From NCBI RefSeq assembly GCF_900240945.1, contig NZ_OESG01000014.1, positions 2,696,734 through 2,760,733 on the forward strand: DNA of 64,000 nucleotides. Reading direction: 5' to 3'. Within the stretch, counting starts at the first letter, position 1. Every line of letters starts with the position of its first letter. This document shows, one piece after another, positions 39,757 through 47,148 of this stretch. This DNA is from Mycobacterium sp. 3519A (GTDB lineage: Bacteria; Actinomycetota; Actinomycetes; Mycobacteriales; Mycobacteriaceae). The notes under the pieces are model-generated. The model made no database searches and was not told where the DNA came from. It worked only from the letters and a program-made list of their open reading frames with translations. The translations under genes were made by a program, and so were the position numbers.

Positions 39757-41052
39757 ATGACGTTTGTCGACAACGTGTTGGTCAAAGTCGAGCACGTCAG
39801 CAAGAGCTTCACCGGCGCGGCGGGCGACACCCTGCAGGTGCTCGACGACATCAGCCTCGACTTGCGCGACGGCGAGGTGGTGGCGCTGCTCGGCAGGTCC
39901 GGCTCAGGAAAATCGACGCTGCTGCGCAGCATCGCCGGCCTGATCACACCGACCAGTGGCAGCGTGCGTTATCGCGGCGCGGAGTTGAACGGCGCGAACC
40001 CGGGTACCGCGATGGTGTTCCAGACGTTCGCGCTGATGCCGTGGCTGACGGTGCAGGACAACGTCGAGTTGGGTCTCGCGGCGCGTGGGGTAGCACCGGC
40101 GGAGCGCCGACGCCGCGCTGTGCGGGCCATCGACCTGATCGGCCTCGACGGATTCGAATCCGCGTATCCCAAGGAGCTTTCGGGTGGTATGCGGCAACGG
40201 GTCGGGTTTGCGCGCGCGCTGGTGCTCGAACCCGACGTGCTGCTGATGGACGAACCGTTCTCCGCGCTCGACGTCCTCACCGCGGAGAACCTGCGCACCG
40301 AACTGATGGCGCTGTGGACAGGGCAGAGCTTTCCGACGCAGGCGATCTGCCTGGTCACGCACAACATCGAGGAGGCGGTGCTGCTCGCTGACCGGGTGGT
40401 CGTGTTGGGCGCCAATCCCGGCCACATCCGTGCAGAGGTTCCCATAGGGCTCGAGCGGCCCCGCGACCGCCGGTCGACGGCATTCTCCGGGCTCGTCGAC
40501 AAGATCTACGAACTGCTCACCGGATTGGAACCCGCCGCCGCCGACGCGCACCCCGCGGACGCGACGCCGATGACCCGACCGCTGCCGAAGGCGACGGTCG
40601 GCGGCCTGGCGGGCTTGGTCGAAATCGTCTACGCGAGAGGCGGATGCGCTGACATTCCGGAGATCGCCAACGAACTCAACTTCGAGATCGATGTGCTGTT
40701 CCCTCTTGTCGACGCCGCAGCGATGCTCGACCTGTTGCACGTTCGCAGCAATGATCTCGAGCTGACGTCTGTCGGAACGGAATTCACCACGGCCGACATT
40801 CAGGCCAGCAAGCAGATCTTCGCCAGACAGGCCCGCAGCCGCGCGCCGCTGGTCCGCACGGTCTGCAAAGCCCTCGGCGCCAGCGCAGACGGCAGCATGC
40901 GCGCGGAGTTCTTCCTCGACCTGCTCGGCCGCGGGTTCGGCGCCGACGACGCCCGTAGGCAGCTCGACATCGCGATCGACTGGGGCCGCTACGGCGAACT
41001 GTTCGACTACGACACCGATACCGACCGGATCACCGTCGACGCCGGGGCTTAG
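39757..41052 (+). CDS. ABC transporter ATPase with C-terminal AAA-associated regulatory domain (NitT/TauT-like)
   Basis: The 431-residue protein has a normal ATPase: Walker A GRSGSGKST near residue 49, signature LSGGMRQRVGFARAL, Walker B VLLMDEPFSALDVLTAENLR and CLVTHNIEEAVLLAD. About 150 extra residues follow (from GGLAGLVEIVYARGGCADIP) forming the AAA-associated C-terminal domain seen with duplicated permeases, probably a sensor. It is 13 bp downstream of the permease, with a GGAGG ribosome-binding site. The substrate is unknown. Confidence 0.87.
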   Translation: MTFVDNVLVKVEHVSKSFTGAAGDTLQVLDDISLDLRDGEVVALLGRSGSGKSTLLRSIAGLITPTSGSVRYRGAELNGANPGTAMVFQTFALMPWLTVQDNVELGLAARGVAPAERRRRAVRAIDLIGLDGFESAYPKELSGGMRQRVGFARALVLEPDVLLMDEPFSALDVLTAENLRTELMALWTGQSFPTQAICLVTHNIEEAVLLADRVVVLGANPGHIRAEVPIGLERPRDRRSTAFSGLVDKIYELLTGLEPAAADAHPADATPMTRPLPKATVGGLAGLVEIVYARGGCADIPEIANELNFEIDVLFPLVDAAAMLDLLHVRSNDLELTSVGTEFTTADIQASKQIFARQARSRAPLVRTVCKALGASADGSMRAEFFLDLLGRGFGADDARRQLDIAIDWGRYGELFDYDTDTDRITVDAGA

Positions 41053-41061
41053 CGGGCTGGC

Positions 41062-41892
41062 TTAGCGGGCTTCGGGCACCATCCGCGCCATCACCGTGGA
41101 GAACAGGCGCTGATAGCCCGACCCGGTGAGCCGGACGATGAGGTCCAGCGCGGTGGCGTCCGGGCCGACCAGCACGCGGGCCTTGTTCTTACGGACGCCG
41201 TCGAGAATGATTCGCGCCGCCTTCTCCGGTGTGGTGTTGGCCAGCCTCTTGTCGAACGTCTCGGTCAGTTGCGTCTTGTCGACACTGTCGACGGCGGTCA
41301 TGTTGCGCACGATGTTGGTCTTGATGCCGCCGGGATGCACGGTCGTCACCTTGACCGGATGGCCGGCCAGTTGCATCTCCTGACGCAACGCTTCGGTGAA
41401 GCCGCGGACCGCGAACTTCGCCGCGTTGTAGGCGCCCTGTCCCGGCACCGAGAAGATGCCGAAGATGCTGGACACGTTGACGACGTGGCCGTCGCCCGAT
41501 GCGATCAGGTGGGGGAGGAACACCTTGGTGCCGTTGACGACGCCCCAGAAGTCGACGTCCATCACCTTCTCGATGTCCTTGAACTGGCTGACCTCGATGT
41601 CGCCCGCGAACGCGATGCCCGCGTTGTTGTAGATCTGGTTGACCTTGCCGAAGTGCTCGTTGACCGCGTCGGCATATACCGCAAACGCCTCGCGCTCGGT
41701 GACGTCGAGGCGATCGGCTTTGACCGGCGCGCCGATCGCCTTGAGCCGCTCCTCGGTAGTCGCCAGACCTTCGGTGTCGATGTCGCTGATCGCCACGCTG
41801 GCGCCCGAACGGGCCAATTCGACGGCCAGCGCCTGCCCGATGCCGGACCCGGCGCCCGTGACCACCGCGACTTTCCCGGCGAAGCCCTGCAT
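41062..41892 (-). CDS. Short-chain dehydrogenase/reductase (Rv1245c-like)
   Basis: The 276-residue SDR has the TGxxxGxG cofactor motif VVTGAGSGIGQALAVELARS, NNAGIAFAGDIE, the catalytic Ser in VNVSSIFGIFSVPGQ and the YxxxK in GAYNAAKFAVRGFTEAL. SDR members reduce or oxidise alcohols with NAD(P)H; the substrate is unknown. It converges on the ATPase gene with 9 bp between and marks the backbone border of the catabolic insertion that begins at 42.0 kb. It has a GAGGGAG ribosome-binding site. Confidence 0.88.
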   Translation of the reverse strand: MQGFAGKVAVVTGAGSGIGQALAVELARSGASVAISDIDTEGLATTEERLKAIGAPVKADRLDVTEREAFAVYADAVNEHFGKVNQIYNNAGIAFAGDIEVSQFKDIEKVMDVDFWGVVNGTKVFLPHLIASGDGHVVNVSSIFGIFSVPGQGAYNAAKFAVRGFTEALRQEMQLAGHPVKVTTVHPGGIKTNIVRNMTAVDSVDKTQLTETFDKRLANTTPEKAARIILDGVRKNKARVLVGPDATALDLIVRLTGSGYQRLFSTVMARMVPEAR

Positions 41893-42027
41893 AACGCACT
41901 CCCTCGTGTCGGTTGACTCGGCGTCGAGGCTAGTCGGTACCGCCGGTCCCGTGTACGGGGGCCTGGCAGTGGCCCGGCGTCGCGGCGAGTGGCCAGTTGT
42001 GACACGGTTCGGCGCGATTGGCGTCCA

Positions 42028-43521
42028 TCAAGTGGCCACTGGGCGGCGAATCGGCATGCTGATCAGTTTGTAGTCGAGGAACTCGTCGATGCCGACCCGG
42101 CCACCTTCGCGGCCCAGCCCGGATTCCTTCACACCGCCGAACGGCGTGGCGGGGTCGGACACGATGCCTGCGTTCAGGCCGACCATTCCGACGGCGAGAT
42201 CCTCGCTGACGTTCAAGCCGCGGTCCAGATCCTGCGTGAAGACGTAACCGACCAGACCCCACGGCGTGTCGTTCGCACGCGCCACGACGTCGTCGCTGTC
42301 GGTGAACGTTTGGATCGCGGCGACGGGCCCGAAGATCTCCGTGCTGCACATGTCGCTGCCGGGATCGACGCTCGTCAGCACGGTCGGTGGATAGAAGTAG
42401 CCGCCACCGGACGGGACCATGGCGCCGGTGACGACGTTCGCGCCGCGACCGATCGCGTCTTGCACCAGTCGGTCGACCTTGTTGCGACTGGTGGCGTCGA
42501 TCAACGGGCCCACCTCTGTCCCGTCGGTCCACCCTTCGCCCACACGCAGCGCACCCATGCGTTGCGCGAGTCGCTGCGAGAATTCGTCGACCACCTTCTC
42601 GTGAACATAGAACCGGTTGGCGCCGGTGCAGGCTTCGCCCATGTTGCGCATCTTGGCCTGCATCGCCGCGTCGACCGCGACGTCGAGGTCAGCGTCGTCG
42701 AACACGATGAACGGTGCGTTTCCGCCGAGTTCCATCGACGTCCGCACGACAGCCGAACCGCACTGCGCCAGCAGGATTTTGCCGACACCGGTGGAACCGG
42801 TGAACGACAGCTTGCGGACATCGCCGCTGCGCAGCAGCGGCTCGGTCAGTTCACCTGCCGCTGAGGTGGTGACCACGTTGAGCACCCCTGGCGGCAGGCC
42901 GGCCTCTGTCAAGATCGCGCAGAGCGCCAGCGACGACAGCGGTGTCTGTGGTGCGGGTTTGAGGACCATCGTGCAGCCGGCCGCGATCGCAGGCCCGATC
43001 TTGCGGGCCCCCATGGCCAGCGGGAAGTTCCATGGCGTGATCAACAAGCACGGCCCGACCGGACTGGCGACCACCATCGCGCGTTTTGCTCCGTCCGGCG
43101 TCCTCGCATAGCCACCATCGATGCGCACCGCCTCCTCCGAGAACCATCGCAGGAACTCGGCCGCATACCGCACTTCACCGCGTGCCTCGGCGAGCGGCTT
43201 TCCCATCTCGAGCGTCATGAGCAGCGCGAGGTCGTCCTCGCGGGCCAACACCAAATCAAAAGCGCGACGGAGGATTTCACTGCGTCGCCGCGGCGCCGTC
43301 TTCCCCCAGCCGGGTTGCGCACGCACGGCGGCGTCCAGGGCGCGTCGACCGTCGAGTGGCGACGCGTCGGCGACCGTGGTCAGTACCTCGCCCGTCGCTG
43401 GATTGTCCACCAGCATCGTCGCGCCGCCGGTCGCGTCGACCCAACTGCCGTCGATGAACAACTTCCGTGGAAACGACGCCGCGAACTCCGTGAAGCCCCC
43501 GGTCGGGATGGTGGCGGTCAT
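42028..43521 (-). CDS. Aldehyde dehydrogenase, succinate-semialdehyde dehydrogenase (GabD) type
   Basis: The 497-residue NAD(P)-dependent enzyme oxidises an aldehyde to the acid. It has PWNFPLAMGARKIGPAIAAG, the general base Glu in MELGGNAPFIVFDDADLDVA and the nucleophile Cys in MGEACTGANRFYVHEKV, and the GabD-like end PFGGVKESGLGREGGRVGID. The ATG at 43519-43521 follows AAGGAG and overlaps the flavoprotein stop by 4 bp. A semialdehyde from the island pathway is the likely substrate, but the exact one is not visible. Confidence 0.88.
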   Translation of the reverse strand: MTATIPTGGFTEFAASFPRKLFIDGSWVDATGGATMLVDNPATGEVLTTVADASPLDGRRALDAAVRAQPGWGKTAPRRRSEILRRAFDLVLAREDDLALLMTLEMGKPLAEARGEVRYAAEFLRWFSEEAVRIDGGYARTPDGAKRAMVVASPVGPCLLITPWNFPLAMGARKIGPAIAAGCTMVLKPAPQTPLSSLALCAILTEAGLPPGVLNVVTTSAAGELTEPLLRSGDVRKLSFTGSTGVGKILLAQCGSAVVRTSMELGGNAPFIVFDDADLDVAVDAAMQAKMRNMGEACTGANRFYVHEKVVDEFSQRLAQRMGALRVGEGWTDGTEVGPLIDATSRNKVDRLVQDAIGRGANVVTGAMVPSGGGYFYPPTVLTSVDPGSDMCSTEIFGPVAAIQTFTDSDDVVARANDTPWGLVGYVFTQDLDRGLNVSEDLAVGMVGLNAGIVSDPATPFGGVKESGLGREGGRVGIDEFLDYKLISMPIRRPVAT

Positions 43522-46397
43522 GGCCGAACTCCTTTGTGGTTTCGTAGCGCCCGCGCCAGCAGTTGTGCCACGTGCTGAGGTGGCGGATTGCCGTCCGGGT
43601 TGATGTGTGAGATCTGCGTCTGGCAACTGAAACCGTCGGCCGCGATCGCGACGCGGGCTGCCTCGTGTCCCAGTGCCGGCCGCAGTGCGAGATCGGCGAC
43701 GCGCATTGACACGTCGTAGTGTTCGCGCTCGAACCCGAAGTTGCCCGCCAACCCGCAGCAGCCCGTCGCTTCCTGCACCGCACGCACTCCCAGGCGGTCG
43801 AGCAACCGGCGCTGGGCGGTCGCGCCGAACACCGCGTACTCGTGGCAATGCGGTTGCAGGACCAGCTGTTCGGGAAGACGGGGCGGCCGCCAACCCTGAC
43901 CCAGACGGTCTTCGACCGCCGCTGGAAATGTCGTGACGCGGGCAGCGACCCGACGGGCGGCATCGCCGGGCACCAGTTCGGGCAGATCCTTGTGAAGCGC
44001 TGCCGCGCAACTGGGTTCGAGCACCACGATCTGCGACGGCCCTGTCGCATCGAGGATCTGCACGGTGCGCTTCAACACTCGTTTGGCGATCGACAGCTGC
44101 CCGGTGGTGATCCACGTCAGCCCGCAGCAGGCCCCGTGAACGCTGGTCAACTCGGCGCCGGCGTCGGAGAGCACGGCAGCCGCATCGGCCAGCAGCTCGG
44201 GGCGGAACGCGGAGGTGAACGTGTCGGAGAACAACACCGTGTCGTGGTGCCCGCCCCCGGCCAGGTATGGCCGCACCGCGCGCTTCGCCGCTCGCGCGCG
44301 GGAGAACTCGGGAACTGATCGTTGCGGGGTGACCCCGCCCGCCGCGGCAACGGCTTTGTGCAGCAGTTTGATCCGCGCGCCGCGGTTGATTACCGACGGC
44401 ATCAGGCCGGCGAGACGCGCCAACACCGGAAGCCACCCCAGCGAGTAGTGGCTGCGGGGCCGAATCCGACCCCGGTAGTGCTGGTACAGGAATTCGGATT
44501 TGTACGTGGCCATGTCGACGCCGACGGGGCAGTCGCTGGAACACGCCTTGCACGACAGGCACAGATCGAGCGCGTCGTGTACATCGGATGACCGCCAGCC
44601 GTCGGTGATCACCTCGCCGCGCAGCATCTCCTGTAGCGCCCTGGCCCTGCCTCGGGTGGAGTGGTTTTCGTCGTGAGTGGCGCGGTAACTCGGGCACATC
44701 ACGCCGCCGACATCGCTGCGGCAGCGCGCGATTCCCACGCATCGCTCGACGGCATCGGCGAAGCCGCCACGGTCATGGGGATAGGTGAATCCGCGCAAAG
44801 GCCCGGTGGTTTCGGCGAGCGGCAGCGGCGCCAAGTTCCCGGTGACCGGTTCCGGATCGACGATGATGCCCGGGTTGAGCAGACCGGCCGGGTCGAAGGT
44901 TTTCTTCACCGCCCCGAACAGGTCGACCATCTGCGTGCTGTACATGATCGCAAGCAGTTCGCTGCGCGATCGCCCGTCGCCGTGCTCGCCGGAAAGGGTG
45001 CCGCCATAGCGGGTGACCAACTCCGCGGCAGCGCAAGCGAATCGGCCCATCGCCGCGATGCCGGTGGGCGTGCGGAGGTCGAAGTCGATACGTACGTGGA
45101 TGCAGCCGGCACCGAAATGTCCGTACAACACCCCGGTGAGGCCGTGTTCGGCGAGCAGCTTGCGAAAGTCGCGTAGATAGCCCGGCAGTTCGGTGGCCGC
45201 GACCGCGGCGTCCTCCCAACCTGTCCACGTCTGCGTGCCGTCGGCGCGTCGGGCGGCGAGTCCCGCGCCGTCCTCGCGGACCCGCCACAGCGATGCACGG
45301 TCAGCGGCATCGGGGACGATCCGTGCGTCGGACAGCTTGCCGTTGCGTTGCAGTCGCAGGACCAATTCGTCGGCCCGCGCGGCGACCTCGCCCGCGTCCG
45401 CGCCGTCGAGATCGATGAAGAGCCAAGCGCTGCCGTCGGGCAGGCCGGTCACGGAGTCCTCACCGCGTCGTGACCGCATCGTCGCGACGATGCTCTCATC
45501 GACACCCTCCACGGCGGCAGGCGAGAACTCCAAGACGGTCGGCACGTCGTCGGCGGCGGCCACGACGTCCGGATAGCCGACAGTGACGAGTAGCGCGGCC
45601 GGGGCGGTCGGAACCAGGGCGAGGGTGGCGCCGACCACGACGGCGCACGTCCCCTCGGTACCGACCAGCATGCGGGCGACGTCGAAACCGTTCTCCGGCA
45701 ACAAATGCTGTAGTTGATAACCCGACACCTGCCGAGCGATGCGACCGAGTTCCGTTCTGATCGGTGCGAGGTTTTCGGCCGCGAGTGAGCGCAGATCGGC
45801 GTTCAGCGCCGCCGCACGCGCCAACGCCGCCGGGTCATCGGACCGCGCGGGGCGCACCCCGCCGCGGCCGGCGATCACATGACTGCCGTCGGCGAGCACC
45901 AACTCCAATTCCACGACGTGATCGACCGTGCGGCCGTGGCGCACTGAGTGATTGCCACAGGCGTCGTTGCCGATCATGCCGCCCAGCGTCGCGCGGCTGT
46001 GCGAGGACGGATCGGGACCGAATTGGAGCCCGTGCGGTCGTAGCGCGCGCTGCAGGTCGTCGAGCACCACTCCCGGTTGCACCGTCGCAGTGCGGTTGTC
46101 GACGTCGATGTGCAGCACGGCGTTCATGTGGCGCGAGAAGTCGAGCACCAGACCGCGTCCGACGGCGTTGCCGGCCATGCTGGTGCCGCCGCCGCGGGGG
46201 ACCACCGGCACGCCGTGTTCCCGGCATGCCGACAACAGCGCGATCACGTCGACTGTCCGGCGCGGATAGGCCACGCCCACCGGGGCGACCCGGTAGTGCG
46301 AGGCGTCATAGCCGTATTGCGCGCGGGCCCCCTGCCCGAAGTCGGCGGCGACGTCGAGGCGTTCGACCGCCTCACGGAGGGTGTTTCCTAATGGCAT
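43518..46397 (-). CDS. FAD-linked oxidase with 4Fe-4S and CCG domains (D-lactate / D-2-hydroxyglutarate dehydrogenase-like, YdiJ type)
   Basis: The 959-residue protein joins a PCMH-type FAD domain (VPRGGGTSMAGNAVGRGLVL near residue 68), an FAD-oxidase C domain (YGGTLSGEHGDGRSRSELL), an Fe-S part with CVGIARCRSDVGGVMCPSYR and the ferredoxin motif CLSCKACSSDCPVGVDM, and cysteine-rich CCG repeats (ACCGLTWITTGQL; GCCGLAGNFGFEREH). This is the YdiJ/GlcD-GlpC fusion layout; YdiJ members oxidise D-2-hydroxyglutarate to 2-oxoglutarate, others D-lactate. The ATG has no ribosome-binding site and lies 9 nt after TACTGT, so it is probably leaderless. Confidence 0.87.
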   Translation of the reverse strand: MPLGNTLREAVERLDVAADFGQGARAQYGYDASHYRVAPVGVAYPRRTVDVIALLSACREHGVPVVPRGGGTSMAGNAVGRGLVLDFSRHMNAVLHIDVDNRTATVQPGVVLDDLQRALRPHGLQFGPDPSSHSRATLGGMIGNDACGNHSVRHGRTVDHVVELELVLADGSHVIAGRGGVRPARSDDPAALARAAALNADLRSLAAENLAPIRTELGRIARQVSGYQLQHLLPENGFDVARMLVGTEGTCAVVVGATLALVPTAPAALLVTVGYPDVVAAADDVPTVLEFSPAAVEGVDESIVATMRSRRGEDSVTGLPDGSAWLFIDLDGADAGEVAARADELVLRLQRNGKLSDARIVPDAADRASLWRVREDGAGLAARRADGTQTWTGWEDAAVAATELPGYLRDFRKLLAEHGLTGVLYGHFGAGCIHVRIDFDLRTPTGIAAMGRFACAAAELVTRYGGTLSGEHGDGRSRSELLAIMYSTQMVDLFGAVKKTFDPAGLLNPGIIVDPEPVTGNLAPLPLAETTGPLRGFTYPHDRGGFADAVERCVGIARCRSDVGGVMCPSYRATHDENHSTRGRARALQEMLRGEVITDGWRSSDVHDALDLCLSCKACSSDCPVGVDMATYKSEFLYQHYRGRIRPRSHYSLGWLPVLARLAGLMPSVINRGARIKLLHKAVAAAGGVTPQRSVPEFSRARAAKRAVRPYLAGGGHHDTVLFSDTFTSAFRPELLADAAAVLSDAGAELTSVHGACCGLTWITTGQLSIAKRVLKRTVQILDATGPSQIVVLEPSCAAALHKDLPELVPGDAARRVAARVTTFPAAVEDRLGQGWRPPRLPEQLVLQPHCHEYAVFGATAQRRLLDRLGVRAVQEATGCCGLAGNFGFEREHYDVSMRVADLALRPALGHEAARVAIAADGFSCQTQISHINPDGNPPPQHVAQLLARALRNHKGVRP

Positions 46398-46399
46398 GA

Positions 46400-46440
46400 T
46401 TGTTCAACAGTAGAGCAGTACTGCGATTGAGCGCAATCGC
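46400..46440. promoter_or_regulatory. Divergent promoter/operator region of the GntR gene and the flavoprotein operon
   Basis: TTGTTCAACAG at 46400-46410 resembles the TNGTNNNACNA consensus of FadR/FCD-type GntR repressors and overlaps the flavoprotein -10 element (TACTGT, minus strand, 46412-46407). A perfect palindrome GCGATTG-AGCG-CAATCGC occupies 46423-46440, directly before the -10 element TATAGT (46442-46447) of the GntR gene. Both genes could be repressed from this 56-bp spacer. Confidence 0.6.
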
Positions 46441-46453
46441 CTATAGTTGGGCT

Positions 46454-47128
46454 ATGAACCCGGTCGAGAACCTCACTCTGCGTCGCACGAGCACCGCCCA
46501 GCAGGTCGCAGACGGCCTCGCTGATGCCATCATGCGCGGGGAGATGGCGCCGGGGGCCCCGATCCGTGAGAGTGCGATCGCCGCGTCGTTGGGGATCTCG
46601 CGCAACACGGTGCGTGAAGCGGTGCGCATGCTCGAGGCCAGCGGGCTGGTGCGGCACACGATGCACCACGGCGCGGCGGTGCTGGATCCGTCCCAGGAGG
46701 ATCTGACCGAGCTGTACCGCGCCCGGATGACGCTCGAACTGGCTGCCGCCGGGGTACCGCGCACCGCCGACGAACTCGCTCCGGTACGCGCGGCGCTTCA
46801 AGACCTGATGACGGCCTACGAGACGCGCGATCCGGCCGTGATCGCCGAGAAGGACATGGCGTTTCACGCCGCGATCGTCTCGATGTTGGGCAGCAAGCGA
46901 ATCGACGACTTCTACGCTCAGCTGGCGCGCGAACTGCGATTCTTTCTGCAGGTGCTTTCGCTGGAGGACCGCGAGTTCGAATCGCAGGAGGGCGTGATCG
47001 ACGAACACACGTCCATCATGGCAGCGCTGGAGTCCGGCAATCCCGAACGGGCGCAGGCGGTGCTCGAGGAGATCCTGACGGAAAGCGGCAGGCGGGTGGC
47101 GGCCATCTTCGCCGAACGGGCCTCCTGA
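46454..47128 (+). CDS. GntR-family (FCD/FadR-type) transcriptional regulator
   Basis: The 224-residue regulator has the winged helix STAQQVADGLADAIMRGEMA with IAASLGISRNTVREAVRMLE at residues 11-65, and an all-helical FCD ligand domain (RARMTLELAAAGVPRTADEL; EKDMAFHAAIVSMLGSKRID; DEHTSIMAALESGNPERAQA). TATAGT ends 6 nt before the ATG at 46454, a leaderless start. It is divergent from the flavoprotein operon and convergent with the long operon that starts at 55.3 kb, so it is placed to control both. FCD domains bind small carboxylates, often pathway intermediates. Confidence 0.9.
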   Translation: MNPVENLTLRRTSTAQQVADGLADAIMRGEMAPGAPIRESAIAASLGISRNTVREAVRMLEASGLVRHTMHHGAAVLDPSQEDLTELYRARMTLELAAAGVPRTADELAPVRAALQDLMTAYETRDPAVIAEKDMAFHAAIVSMLGSKRIDDFYAQLARELRFFLQVLSLEDREFESQEGVIDEHTSIMAALESGNPERAQAVLEEILTESGRRVAAIFAERAS

Positions 47129-47148
47129 ACGAGTCGCCGGGGTCGGGT

